Assembly (NCBI RefSeq): GCF_001022965.1
Contig: NZ_LECZ01000025.1
Span: 496,001 to 560,000 of the forward strand
DNA length: 64,000 nucleotides
Origin: Enterobacter genomosp. O
GTDB lineage: Bacteria; Pseudomonadota; Gammaproteobacteria; Enterobacterales; Enterobacteriaceae
Reading direction: 5' to 3'
Part shown: positions 8,891-20,041 of the stretch, piece after piece
Numbering within the stretch: position 1 is the stretch's first letter
Layout: each line of letters opens with the position of its first letter
Translations under genes and position numbers: made by a program
The notes under the pieces: model-generated
Database searches by the model: none
Told to the model about the DNA's origin: nothing
The model's input: only the letters and a program-made list of their open reading frames with translations

Positions 8891-9364
8891 TCACTTCAGC
8901 AGCTTCACCGTGGCATCAATGTCGATTTCATCTTCGGTGAAGATCATCGTCGTATTCTGGAAGGTGGTGATCGCCAGCTTCTTCACCGAACGCATTTCGC
9001 CCGGCTTTTTATCGGACTTCGGCTTGATGCTGTTCATCAGCAGCCCGACCGACAGCACCGCGTTCTCTTTGTCGATTTTGGTATCAACCGGCTCTTCTTC
9101 GCTGAACACCACGAAGGATTTGATCGAAGTGAGCTTCACCCGCTCGCCCGCAATATAGAGGTGCTTGCTTTCCGGGATCACCTTCACCGCATAGGCGGAG
9201 AGGCCTTTGTTATTGGTGGTTGGCTCAAAGGTCACCGCGGCATCTTTTTTAATCAGATCGGGGTTCGCGACCTTAATCACATGAAAATAGCGGTTGTCGC
9301 CGTTTTCATCTTTGATAAATCCAAAGCCTTTATCTTTAAACCACGTTGTGATTGTACCGTTCAT
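8891..9364 (-). CDS. Cold-shock-domain protein with a C-terminal extension
   Basis: A 157-residue protein. Residues 1-65 form a cold-shock domain: MNGTITTWFKDKGFGFI carries the RNP1-like KGFGFI, and RYFHVIKV carries the RNP2-like motif. These bind single-stranded RNA or DNA. Residues 70-157 form a second, unrecognised part, rich in beta-type segments (LYIAGERVKLTSIKSFVVF, TTMIFTEDEIDID). At over twice the length of CspA (about 70 residues), it is not an ordinary cold-shock chaperone. The function of the C-terminal half is unknown. It is monocistronic. Confidence 0.85.
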   Translation of the reverse strand: MNGTITTWFKDKGFGFIKDENGDNRYFHVIKVANPDLIKKDAAVTFEPTTNNKGLSAYAVKVIPESKHLYIAGERVKLTSIKSFVVFSEEEPVDTKIDKENAVLSVGLLMNSIKPKSDKKPGEMRSVKKLAITTFQNTTMIFTEDEIDIDATVKLLK

Positions 9365-9439
9365 CGCTGTTACCGCCTGTCAGATCGTAATGACTAAAGT
9401 TTTGCAGCGCGCAGTGTAATGCACAATGGCGGAGGAGAC

Positions 9440-9472
9440 AAAAAAAAGCCCCTGCACGGAGGCAGGGGAAAA
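9440..9472 (-). terminator. Rho-independent terminator of the bud operon
   Basis: A hairpin with arms CCCCTGC (9449-9455) and GCAGGGG (9462-9468) is followed, on the minus strand, by GCTTTTTTT. It lies 28 bases beyond the budC stop, as expected for the end of budABC. Confidence 0.85.
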
Positions 9473-9495
9473 CTCATGTCAGAGCTTATTAGTAT

Positions 9496-11966
<2,471 letters not shown>

Positions 11967-11979
11967 GGTAGTTCTCCTG

Positions 11980-12759
11980 TTAGTTTTCGACGGAACGGAT
12001 CGCTGCATCAAGATTGCTGGGGTGAAGGTTGGCCTGTAAAAACGCGCTGTCGGCGGGCAGGTCAATCATTAGCTTGTGAATTTCACCGAAGGTGAGCACG
12101 CCGCTCTCCAGCTGGTAGTCGAGCAGATGTCCCCCGCCCTGACGGTCGTCGGTGATAAAGTGTTCGTGATAGCCCGCCACGTTAATGCCCTGCATATGCT
12201 GCGGCGTACGGAACCCGACCAGCACCCCTTCGCGCTGGTTAAAGCGGAACACCGGCTGGTCGTCCAGCACGTCGGTCATCGCGCGGTACGGCGGCTTCTG
12301 GCGCGGTACGGTGCGGGTGTGGGCGTGGCGGAAATTGCCGTCGATGCGCAGCGCGCAGAACAGGTTATCGGAGGGGATCTGCTGGTCGATCGCGTCGTGG
12401 ATCTGCTGACGGCTGACCGGGCCATTGAAGGTTATCCTGTACTGCGGCTGGAACCAGGTCATCACCGCGAACGGCGTTTTCTGCTCTGGCTTCGCGGCCC
12501 GGGCGCTGCCGTCGGCGCGCAGCTGGTACACTTTGCTGCTGAAGGCAATCATTTCGCCGTCCAGCTCGTTGAAGGTGCCCAGACCAAAATCACCGTGTGC
12601 CAGCAGATCGGCGATGGTGGTCTCCCCCTCGTACACGCCGCTTAGCAGGGCGCTCATTAGCGATGTCTGATAGATCACGCTGTCAGGATGCTGGGCGGAG
12701 AACCCGCGCAGGGTCTCGCACAAACTGGCCTCACAGTCGCAGGCAGATGAATGCATCAT
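11980..12759 (-). CDS. budA: Alpha-acetolactate decarboxylase
   Basis: A 259-residue enzyme converting alpha-acetolactate to acetoin. Recognisable family segments are [29 protein letters not shown] and the metal-site region around [20 protein letters not shown], which carries the His and Glu ligands. I take the start at 12759 ([16 protein letters not shown]), matching known Enterobacter BudA; six extra codons upstream are possible. It is the first gene of budABC, with the terminator beyond budC. The divergent LysR gene budR starts about 105 bases away, so the intergenic space holds the BudR-controlled promoter. Confidence 0.95.
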   Translation of the reverse strand: MMHSSACDCEASLCETLRGFSAQHPDSVIYQTSLMSALLSGVYEGETTIADLLAHGDFGLGTFNELDGEMIAFSSKVYQLRADGSARAAKPEQKTPFAVMTWFQPQYRITFNGPVSRQQIHDAIDQQIPSDNLFCALRIDGNFRHAHTRTVPRQKPPYRAMTDVLDDQPVFRFNQREGVLVGFRTPQHMQGINVAGYHEHFITDDRQGGGHLLDYQLESGVLTFGEIHKLMIDLPADSAFLQANLHPSNLDAAIRSVEN

Positions 12760-12864
12760 CACGCTCGTCCTCTTCAACTTTATTTAGAAAGGTTAAATAA
12801 ATGTTGACCCGATTCAGCAGAGAGTTCCAATATAGAATCCATGGTGGTTTGAGACGTTTTTGAT

Positions 12865-13746
12865 ATGGAACTTCGTTATCTGCGGTATTTTGTCGCGGTT
12901 GCACGCGAGCGACACTTCACCAGGGCGGCCGAAGCGCTGGGTATTTCACAGCCTCCTCTGAGTCAGCAGATCAAACGGCTCGAAGAGGAAGTGGGCACGC
13001 CGCTGTTCAGACGCCTGACGCGGGGCGTGGAGCTGACCGAAGCGGGAGAAGCCTTCTACGAGGACGCCTGCAAGATCCTGGCGCTGAGCGACGCCGCGCT
13101 GGAGAAAGCCCGCGGCATCGCGCGCGGGCTGAACGGCAGCCTGTCGATTGGCATCACCAGCTCCGACGCTTTTCATCCCAAAATTTTCGCGCTGATCCGT
13201 CAGTATCAGGTGCAGAACATGGCGGTGCAGGTTCACCAGGTGGAAGCCAATATGTCTTCGCTGACGACGATGCTGGCGGAGGGTGAGCTGGATATCGCCT
13301 TCGTGCGCCTGCCGTGCGAAAGCAGCAAGGCGTTCGAGTTAACAATCCTCGACCGGGAGCCGATGGTGGTGGCGCTACATCGCGACCATCCGCTGGCAGC
13401 AAGCGGCGATCTGGTGCTGGACCAGCTGTGTGATACGCCGGTGGTGCTGTTCCCGCAGGAGGTCGCGCCCGGCCTGTACGACAGGGTTTACGGCTGCTGC
13501 GAACGGGCCGGGATTGACGTGCAGCACGCGCTGCAGTCGTCACAGCTTTCCTCCTCCCTGAGCATGGTTTCCGCGGGCGGCGGCTTCGCCCTAGTGCCGA
13601 AATCAATGGCGGCCATTTCTCCACCGAATGTTACCTACCACGCGCTGAGCTCGCCGGAGCTTTATACCGATATCGCGCTCTGCTGGCGGCGCTTTGAACG
13701 CTCGCGGACGGTGAAGCGGTTTCTGGCGATGATGAGCGAGGGGTAG
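12865..13746 (+). CDS. budR: LysR-type activator of the butanediol operon
   Basis: A 293-residue LysR-family regulator. The winged HTH is at residues 1-60 (MELRYLRYFVAVARERHFTR..., then AEALGISQPPLSQQIKRLE), and the substrate-binding domain covers about 90-290. Divergent placement against budA matches the known BudR/AlsR arrangement, in which acetate activates the regulator to switch on acetolactate formation. Function is taken from family and context; the effector site is not readable here. Confidence 0.92.
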   Translation: MELRYLRYFVAVARERHFTRAAEALGISQPPLSQQIKRLEEEVGTPLFRRLTRGVELTEAGEAFYEDACKILALSDAALEKARGIARGLNGSLSIGITSSDAFHPKIFALIRQYQVQNMAVQVHQVEANMSSLTTMLAEGELDIAFVRLPCESSKAFELTILDREPMVVALHRDHPLAASGDLVLDQLCDTPVVLFPQEVAPGLYDRVYGCCERAGIDVQHALQSSQLSSSLSMVSAGGGFALVPKSMAAISPPNVTYHALSSPELYTDIALCWRRFERSRTVKRFLAMMSEG

Positions 13747-13770
13747 CGGCCGGTTTGGTTGGTGTTTTTT

Positions 13771-13802
13771 GTAGGCCGGGTAAGGCGCAGCCGCCACCCG
13801 GC
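13771..13802. repeat. REP-type palindromic element
   Basis: GTAGGCCGGGTAAGGCGCAG and CCGCCACCCGGC together form the same REP unit as at 8853-8884, differing at one or two bases. It lies 24 bases after budR. Confidence 0.85.
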
Positions 13803-13892
13803 AATGCCCTTCTGGAAGCCGCCTCGCAAACCTGCAAGCAACCTTATGTAATTCAGGGGCATCCCTTTTCATCCTTTCTTCACGGTCGTAAA

Positions 13893-13938
13893 GTGCCTGC
13901 GTTGCGGCACATCCGTAACCGGGCGTAGGAACCCGTTA
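13893..13938 (+). promoter_or_regulatory. Two adjacent small hairpins in the leader of the 151-residue gene
   Basis: One hairpin pairs GTGCC (13893-13897) with GGCAC (13906-13910). A second pairs TAACCGGG with CCCGTTA (13916-13938, one bulge). Both lie 39-84 bases upstream of the start at 13977 and may be part of the 5' untranslated region. Function unknown. Confidence 0.35.
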
Positions 13939-13976
13939 GCATAACATGACACTTTTTTGCACAACGAGGATGCTAA

Positions 13977-14432
13977 ATGGCTACTACACCTAACTTTTCT
14001 TATGCGCTCTCTGAAGAAAGCGCTGTTCATCACCTCATCAATCTTCAGCTTTGTGATTCCGCAGATCTCTTCGAACTGGCTGACACCTGCGCCGCCTGTG
14101 TGAGCGTGCTGGTTGAAACTGACGATCCCGTGACGTTTTCTATACTTTGCGAGCGCTTGCTGGAACTGCTTAAACGCCTCCGTGAACGTTGCGATACGGA
14201 ACTTCCCCCGCATCTGGTTGAACGGCTCATCGCGGGGGAGAAGATCGTTTCCTGCATGCCGGACTGCTGGCAGGAGACGGCGTTGCAGGTGGATTATGCT
14301 GTGGCGCTAACGCTGGCGGTGATGGGCGGGACACTGCCTGCGAGCGTGGCGAAAGAACTCACCGGGCTGCTGCATGATATGGTCTGGCTGCTGGCTGAGT
14401 TTGTGAAGGAGCCGTATATTCCGGAGCATTGA
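13977..14432 (+). CDS. Hypothetical protein, mostly helical
   Basis: A 151-residue protein I do not recognise. It looks soluble and largely alpha-helical, with leucine-rich segments (FSILCERLLELLKRLRERC, ELTGLLHDMVWLLAEFV) and several cysteines (31 region, CAAC, CERLLE, SCMPDC). There is no signal peptide or membrane segment. The ATG at 13977 has a good AACGAGG site. Codon use matches the GC-rich chromosome rather than the AT-rich block that begins just after it, so it probably marks the left edge of the accessory region. Confidence 0.7.
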   Translation: MATTPNFSYALSEESAVHHLINLQLCDSADLFELADTCAACVSVLVETDDPVTFSILCERLLELLKRLRERCDTELPPHLVERLIAGEKIVSCMPDCWQETALQVDYAVALTLAVMGGTLPASVAKELTGLLHDMVWLLAEFVKEPYIPEH

Positions 14433-14771
14433 GGCGTGTGATGGGGGGCCGGGGTTCTGCTGAGTAAAAAGCAGGATTTCGGCCTGTTGCAAACAAATTC
14501 AATGTCGAAAGTACAATAGGAGCGGTAACGATAGTAAAAGAGTAAATACATCACTAATTCTAGTTTTCTAGAAAACAGTAAATAGACCATCTTCATTATA
14601 AAAGTCAATGTGTTATAACAATTACTTATAAACGTAAGAAAAAGAAGAATTTATCCCTCATAACAAAATACCGCTTATGTATTTTTATTTATTGATTTTC
14701 ACAAGACCTTTCGTTAAATTCGTTATGCTTTTATCATTAAAAATGAATAATACATTTCAACAGGAGGTTTT
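14433..14771. other. AT-rich gap before the Gabija-like operon
   Basis: A 339-base stretch in which base composition shifts abruptly to AT-rich. No gene is supported. It contains a perfect 14-base palindrome (14563-14576) and must hold the promoter for the two-gene defence operon. I see no tRNA, integrase or clear attachment site. Confidence 0.6.
14563..14576. promoter_or_regulatory. Perfect 14-base palindrome upstream of the defence operon
   Basis: GTTTTCTAGAAAAC reads the same on both strands. It lies about 200 bases upstream of the nuclease gene in otherwise featureless DNA and could be an operator. No regulator is identified. Confidence 0.3.
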
Positions 14772-16979
14772 GTGTATATATCTTTTCTAAAAATAAATAA
14801 CTTCAGGAAATTTGGAGATAATGATAATATTATCGGATTCGTCAAATCACACAGTGAATCGCCACAAAAAGATTTAGTCGCTTCGTCAACAACGCTCGTC
14901 ATAGGAAAAAATAATTCAGGTAAAACAACTGTAACAAAAGCACTAGAGCTTTTATATTCTGACTCAGAAAAAATCACAGGCCATGATTTTAATTATAATT
15001 ACTCCAAAGCCATACTTAAGCAAAATCTAGATGGCAGACAAGACATAACGCCAAAATTATCTTTTGAAATAGAGATTATTTTAGATGATAGCATGCATGA
15101 CCTCACTGGCGATTTCAAATCTTTTATCGATGCGAAACGATCCTTAATTGATGGAGTGCGAAAAGCAAATATCTTTATTGAGTATGAAGTTAAAATAAAA
15201 GCAGATTATATATCAAAAATAGAAGAACTCAAAAAAAACCTCCCCAGCGAGAACGATAACCAAGAGAAAATCTTCAGAAAATACCTTGATATATTATCTA
15301 AAACTCAATTTAAAAGAAAAATTAAAAACTACCAAGGCGTATATTTAGATACCCTTACACCGAAAAACATCTTCGATTTGAGAGTTATCTCAGCAGCCAA
15401 AAACATTCACGACAAAAGGTTACTCACAAAGTCTTTTAATAAAATCATTAAATATATGTATGAATCTGATGCAGATGAATATGAAGGGATTCTAAATTTA
15501 GTCGATGGTAACAATGAAAATCTCACTCAGAATATTAAAATTAAACACCAATCAGGTGTTGAGAGAATTTTAGCCAAGATAATTTCTGATAAAGAAATTG
15601 GAATAGAGCTAAGATCTGAATTGACATTCGACAAACTAATGTCGGACTTAATTACTTATGAACATAGAGATGGAGATTTTCTTGTTCCAGAGAGTCAGTT
15701 TGGTCTAGGCTATGCAAGCTTAGTCAGTATTATTGGTGAAATAATAGATTACACAAATCAAAGTCTAAAAGAAACGAACCAAAGTAAAATTAGACTTTTA
15801 TGCATTGAAGAACCAGAAGTATTCATGCACCCACAAATGCAAATTAATTTCATCAGACATATCCAAGAGGCATTAAATGAGATTTTATCCCATCAAGTAG
15901 AAAACCTAAATTCGCTCAAAAGTCAGATACTTATAACCACTCATTCATCTCATATTCTAAACAGCGTTATTCATAGCAGTAATACTTTTGATGACATTAA
16001 TTATATTTACCTCAAGCACGGGAATGCTGCTAATGTCTTACTAAAGGATAAAGACATAGCAGATTCAAAAACTAAAATATTGCAATTTGAGTTTATTAAA
16101 AAACACATAAAACATCAAACTCCAGATTTATTTTTCTCTGATGCTATAATTTTTGTAGAAGGTATTACTGAAGAGCGCGTATTGAATTCTTATATTGAAA
16201 AAGATCCAATACTCAACCGAATGCATATTTCTGTATTCAGAATAGATGGTGCACATGCAAAAGTTTACGAAAAGTTAATAAATAAGATTCAAATTCCATC
16301 TTTGATCATTACTGATATTGATTTTAAAAAACAAATAAAGAAAAACAATACAAATATAATTGAAGATAATAAAATTATTGTTGAAGCTGTTGAAGCTGTT
16401 GAAGCTGTTGAATCTGATGAATCTGATGAATCTGATGAATCTGATGAATCTGATGAATCTGATGAATCTGATTCCAAGGTTCAGATCGTTGGCCAAATAT
16501 CAACTCTCTCTGATGAATTAATAACTACAAACGCAACATTATGTCACTTTTTTAAAAACAACAAAATTTCAGCATTAAGTAATTATTATGTAAAAGATAA
16601 TTTGATGGTTGTGTTTCAGAAAGATGGTATTGATATACCGAGAGTTTCTCCAGAAATCACTTATTATGCCACTAGTTTTGAAGAGGCATTTATCTTAAAG
16701 AATTATGATAATAATTTACTATTAAATGTACTTCTTAAGGTTATAAAAAAAGAAACATTGAGTACTCTTGGAAGCACAAGGAATACTAACAATATAGCTC
16801 ATAACTCCAGAAAATTACAGAAACTATTGACCAATAAAAAAAGCGAATTTTCTAACAACCTCATTTTCTCTTTAGTTACAGCAGACCAGCCCAAGCCAGA
16901 ACTTCCTGATTACATTTTAAAAGGATTTGAATGGCTTACATTAAAATTAAAAAGAGATGGCGTAAACTATGAAATTTAA
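14772..16979 (+). CDS. Gabija-like GajA: OLD-family ATPase with TOPRIM nuclease domain
   Basis: A 735-residue ATP-dependent endonuclease of the OLD class. The ABC-type ATPase half has Walker A GKNNSGKT (45-52), a signature-like SQFGLGYASLVS (308-319), Walker B LLCIEEPE (342-349) and the switch His in TTHSSH (389-394). The C-terminal TOPRIM half has the acidic FVEGITEE (461-468) and TDID (514-517). Inside TOPRIM, residues 537-567 are an acidic repeat tract coded by 9-bp tandem repeats. The GTG start follows AGGAGG. It overlaps the UvrD-like helicase gene by 11 bases. This gene pair is the hallmark of Gabija phage defence, where GajA nicks DNA when nucleotides are depleted. It is longer than Bacillus GajA (about 578 residues), so it is a divergent member. 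Very AT-rich. Confidence 0.85.
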   Translation: MYISFLKINNFRKFGDNDNIIGFVKSHSESPQKDLVASSTTLVIGKNNSGKTTVTKALELLYSDSEKITGHDFNYNYSKAILKQNLDGRQDITPKLSFEIEIILDDSMHDLTGDFKSFIDAKRSLIDGVRKANIFIEYEVKIKADYISKIEELKKNLPSENDNQEKIFRKYLDILSKTQFKRKIKNYQGVYLDTLTPKNIFDLRVISAAKNIHDKRLLTKSFNKIIKYMYESDADEYEGILNLVDGNNENLTQNIKIKHQSGVERILAKIISDKEIGIELRSELTFDKLMSDLITYEHRDGDFLVPESQFGLGYASLVSIIGEIIDYTNQSLKETNQSKIRLLCIEEPEVFMHPQMQINFIRHIQEALNEILSHQVENLNSLKSQILITTHSSHILNSVIHSSNTFDDINYIYLKHGNAANVLLKDKDIADSKTKILQFEFIKKHIKHQTPDLFFSDAIIFVEGITEERVLNSYIEKDPILNRMHISVFRIDGAHAKVYEKLINKIQIPSLIITDIDFKKQIKKNNTNIIEDNKIIVEAVEAVEAVESDESDESDESDESDESDESDSKVQIVGQISTLSDELITTNATLCHFFKNNKISALSNYYVKDNLMVVFQKDGIDIPRVSPEITYYATSFEEAFILKNYDNNLLLNVLLKVIKKETLSTLGSTRNTNNIAHNSRKLQKLLTNKKSEFSNNLIFSLVTADQPKPELPDYILKGFEWLTLKLKRDGVNYEI
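16380..16472 (+). repeat. 9-bp coding tandem repeats in the GajA-like gene
   Basis: Three copies of GTTGAAGCT (Val-Glu-Ala), one GTT, then seven exact copies of GAATCTGAT (Glu-Ser-Asp), all in frame. The copies are identical at the DNA level, implying recent slippage expansion. Gain or loss of a unit keeps the frame, so it changes protein length and not expression. Confidence 0.97.
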
Positions 16980-19017
16980 ACTTGACCAGCAGCAAATTGA
17001 AATCGAGAAAAGTGTTGAAGCCGAACTTTTAAACTTGATAAAAAATTTCAACTCTTTTTATTTTATATCTGGAGCCGGAGCTGGTAAAACTCATGCTCTC
17101 ATTACAGGTGTTAATAAATTCATAACCGAAAACCATGCTGAATTGGTCGCTCATAGTCAAAAAATACTATGCATTACATATACAAACAATGCAGCTGATG
17201 AAATAAAACAAAGATTAGGCGATAATGATTTAGTAATAACTTCTACAATCCATTCTTACATTTGGGATGTTGTTAAGTTCCATATGGATTTACTACTTGA
17301 TGAGCATGTTATTTTCTTAAGTGAGCAAATCACAAAAATTCAAAGTGAAATCTATGAATTAGAAACGAACGATATCACTTTATTAAAAGTAAGAAGCCTG
17401 GAAGAACATCACATTAACACAATAATAAGTCACATATTAAAAGATAAAAATAACTTTTATGGTTCTATTAAATCAGCCTCTGATTTTTGGGAGTACTTAA
17501 AATCCATTACTGATGAAGTTGTATTTAACCAACTTAGAGGGAATTATCAAAAATTATCAAGCATCCTAAAAAAACTAGTTAAGCATCAAGAGTACAAAGA
17601 GTGCATACTCAAGATTGAAGCTAAAGAAGACCGTTTCGATATAATAAAATATTTTAACACAAAAAATATTGAGGTACTGTATAGAAACATCATTGGACAT
17701 AACACTTTATTATTGTATGCGTCCCGATTACTTCGTAAATATAAGTTGTTATTAAAATGCATCATCGATTCTCATCCACTTATTTTTATTGACGAATATC
17801 AAGATACGGATGAAAACATAATTAATTTATTTTTAGATATCGATAAGATTGCAAGAGAAGAAAACAAAAAATTATGCATAGGTTTTTTTGGCGACCCTAT
17901 GCAAACAATTTATAAAGATAGCACGCATAGTGAATCGAATAGTCTCAAAAAATTGGTCAAAAACATCAACAGAAGATCGCATCAAAATATCGTGGCATGT
18001 ATCAACAATATTAGAGGGGGACATCAAGATGTAAAACAGAGCCCGATGAAAATCCACATAGATCAATGTTGTCCGGCTTTGATTATTGAACAAGAAAGCA
18101 ATTATAATTATAACTATTTAACTTCTGTAATTCAAAAACATAAAAGCGAATGGAGTATAAATGAAAAATCCAAGCTTGCATGTCTTGTTCTAAAAAATGA
18201 AATGCTGTCACAACTCCTTGGTTTTGAGACACTTTATAATACTATGCTAGATATTTACCAAGCGGAAAATACAAAAGGATTTGAGATAATTGGCTCGGAG
18301 TTTTTATTCAGAGAAATGCGATATGCAGGCCTTCTACCATCTATTTTGCACGACTTATTGATGCCTCTTTATATGTTAAAAAGAAAAGCGAACTTTTCAA
18401 TTTCAGACTTTTTCAATAAATCCCCCATCCAAAACCATAATCTATCAGATGTTTTAAACTCTATAAGATTCATTGACTCATTAAATTTTAACACGTTAAG
18501 TGATTTTGTTAACGAAATATCTAAGTATTATCCAAGTCAAGATAATGAAATTCAGAAGATCATTAACTATAACTTCAATCTTGTCATTGAAGGTTTAGAG
18601 ATATCAAAAAATAAAATCATCGAGGAATGCAGATTTAAAGATACAATCAAGCTTCCTCAACTATTAGACAGATTATTCCAACTTGATATGGAACAATTTT
18701 TCTTATGGCTAGACTTTATTTATCAAAAATACTCAGAAAGTTTAGTTTCATATTTAACTTGCCATGCATCTAAAGGTCTGGAGTTTGATAATGTATTAGT
18801 TTTTCTCTCCGATTCATTCAATAGAAAAGAAGGATATTTTTCTACTCTTTTAAATTCCGACATGAACAACAACCTAAATTCTCAATTGGAATCAGCAAGA
18901 AGATTATTGTATGTTTCAAGCTCAAGAGCTATAAACAATTTAAAGATTTTTCTTTTTACAAACAAAGAAATCGATGAAAACAAAATAACAAATTTATTTA
19001 CTCACCCCCCTAAATGA
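16969..19017 (+). CDS. Gabija-like GajB: UvrD/Rep-family helicase
   Basis: A 682-residue superfamily 1 helicase. Walker A GAGAGKT is at 35-41 (motif I), TYTNNAADEI at about 70-79 (Ia), and DEYQDTD at 275-281 (motif II). GDPMQTIY is at 308-315 (III), ASKGLEF near 600-606 (V), and RRLLYVSSSRA at about 644-654 (VI). In Gabija systems GajB works with the GajA nuclease. The start overlaps the end of the nuclease gene by 11 bases, so the two are translationally coupled. It is longer than the type member (about 494 residues). The gene is markedly AT-rich, unlike the flanking chromosome, and is therefore probably acquired. Confidence 0.85.
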   Translation: MKFKLDQQQIEIEKSVEAELLNLIKNFNSFYFISGAGAGKTHALITGVNKFITENHAELVAHSQKILCITYTNNAADEIKQRLGDNDLVITSTIHSYIWDVVKFHMDLLLDEHVIFLSEQITKIQSEIYELETNDITLLKVRSLEEHHINTIISHILKDKNNFYGSIKSASDFWEYLKSITDEVVFNQLRGNYQKLSSILKKLVKHQEYKECILKIEAKEDRFDIIKYFNTKNIEVLYRNIIGHNTLLLYASRLLRKYKLLLKCIIDSHPLIFIDEYQDTDENIINLFLDIDKIAREENKKLCIGFFGDPMQTIYKDSTHSESNSLKKLVKNINRRSHQNIVACINNIRGGHQDVKQSPMKIHIDQCCPALIIEQESNYNYNYLTSVIQKHKSEWSINEKSKLACLVLKNEMLSQLLGFETLYNTMLDIYQAENTKGFEIIGSEFLFREMRYAGLLPSILHDLLMPLYMLKRKANFSISDFFNKSPIQNHNLSDVLNSIRFIDSLNFNTLSDFVNEISKYYPSQDNEIQKIINYNFNLVIEGLEISKNKIIEECRFKDTIKLPQLLDRLFQLDMEQFFLWLDFIYQKYSESLVSYLTCHASKGLEFDNVLVFLSDSFNRKEGYFSTLLNSDMNNNLNSQLESARRLLYVSSSRAINNLKIFLFTNKEIDENKITNLFTHPPK

Positions 19018-19050
19018 GGTCTTTACTTAGCATGGTGTAAATATTGCCAA

Positions 19051-19252
19051 GGATGGCTAATCCCATCAGGCGTTGTGTAATTGCAAACGCTAATGGACCA
19101 GTACCAACCCACTCAGAGCGATTTCGAGTAAGAAAGGCAAGAAGTCTGTGGTGAGTCGAATTCTAAACGGACAGCGCACGTTAACGCTGGGTCATATGCG
19201 CGCGCTGGCGAAGCGTTTTGGCGTACAGGTGAATGCATATGTAGGGAATTGA
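19051..19252 (+). pseudogene. Remnant of a HigA-like XRE antitoxin gene
   Basis: Translation gives GWLIPSGVV-stop-LQTLMDQYQPTQSDFE, then after a one-base frame change KKSVVSRILNGQRTLTLGH and MRALAKRFGVQVNAYVGN-stop. These pieces align in order with the C-terminal half of HigA-type antitoxins (LMDQYGLTLSDL..., MVSRVLSGKRKLT..., LATRFGIS). An in-frame TAA at 19078-19080 and the frameshift near 19130 make it non-functional. No partner toxin is visible. Its composition is less AT-rich than its neighbours. Confidence 0.7.
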
Positions 19253-19405
19253 TTAGGATGGAATTCTACTAGGTGTTCAGAAAAAAGTGACGCAGCTATT
19301 CTGTTCGCCATTGAACGTTGACTCAACAATTGTGCCATCTGCTAGAAATGGCTCAGCATCACCATAAAGAAAGGCAAACATGCTAGCCATGTCGTGGCTA
19401 AAACC

Positions 19406-19783
19406 TTACGGTAATTGTAGAAGTACATCACTGCCTTCAAACACTTCCCTCAAACACTTTCCAAGCGATTTAGAGTCTTTTGCTGCAGGAATGACCACAT
19501 GATATTCCCTGATACCAATCATTTTTACAGCATTTTCATTAAGCACGATCACAAGTTTGTCTTCAGTGAGCTGAACAGAACGAATAGAGTCTGTTAACTC
19601 ATATTCCGTTGACTCACTCTGAAATCCAATGCATTCATTAACGGGTAATTCATCTTCGTCGAATCGTCCGATAATGATGAAATTTTTTGGATCATGACTG
19701 TCATCCCCTATTCCGATGGTGAATACATCATTTTCTTCATAGCAGTTAATACACGCTGCAATAAGATTTTTAACATTACTCAT
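19406..19783 (-). CDS. Small acidic protein, probable immunity protein (Imm10-like)
   Basis: A 125-residue, acidic, soluble protein. The segment FIIIGRFDEDELPVNECIGF and the following beta-rich YELTDSIRSVQLTEDKLVIVL resemble Imm10-type immunity proteins of polymorphic toxin systems. The family call is tentative and made from memory. Context supports it: the gene is in a row of same-strand immunity genes downstream of an Rhs effector. A GGAGAACTG site precedes the ATG. An open frame ending 9 bases upstream (stop at 19793) could be the tail of a lost cognate toxin. Confidence 0.65.
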   Translation of the reverse strand: MSNVKNLIAACINCYEENDVFTIGIGDDSHDPKNFIIIGRFDEDELPVNECIGFQSESTEYELTDSIRSVQLTEDKLVIVLNENAVKMIGIREYHVVIPAAKDSKSLGKCLREVFEGSDVLLQLP

Positions 19784-19792
19784 CAGTTCTCC

Positions 19793-19993
19793 TTATCTTG
19801 AACCATTTTGCTCCTGATAGATTTTTACCGAAAACCTGATATTCATTAATATGATTAGTAGCTTAAGGCAGTCGAAAATGACATCCGCACAAATGTTTTT
19901 AATATTGCTCTTTTTAAAAGAGCAAAATATATATTCCCAGCATAGCGAAACGGCTGTTGCTTCTATGATATTTGCTGCATCAGTTACGCCCAC
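19793..19993 (-). pseudogene. Possible toxin-tail remnant upstream of the Imm10-like gene
   Basis: A 66-codon open frame on the minus strand ends ...RFSVKIYQEQNGSR nine bases before the immunity start. The position matches Rhs C-terminal toxin tails that abut their immunity gene. The upstream part has no recognisable homology and the opposite strand is also open over part of it, so this call is weak. Confidence 0.3.
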
Positions 19994-20041
19994 CTTTCAG
20001 CAATTGATGGACTTCGCAAAGGTCACCGCAAGTACCCTTTA

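Noticed and set aside
14294..14608. 104-codon minus-strand frame after the 151-residue gene
   Set aside because: Overlaps the end of the plus-strand gene, has no ribosome site and no recognisable protein features.
16380..16472. Tandem repeats as a possible CRISPR array
   Set aside because: Units are 9 bases, contiguous and in frame, with no spacers. No cas gene or CRISPR-like repeat is present anywhere in the window.
16275..16496. Minus-strand frame coding repeated RFI units
   Set aside because: It is only the reverse reading of the 9-bp repeats within the GajA-like gene; no ribosome site, promoter or independent conservation can be argued.
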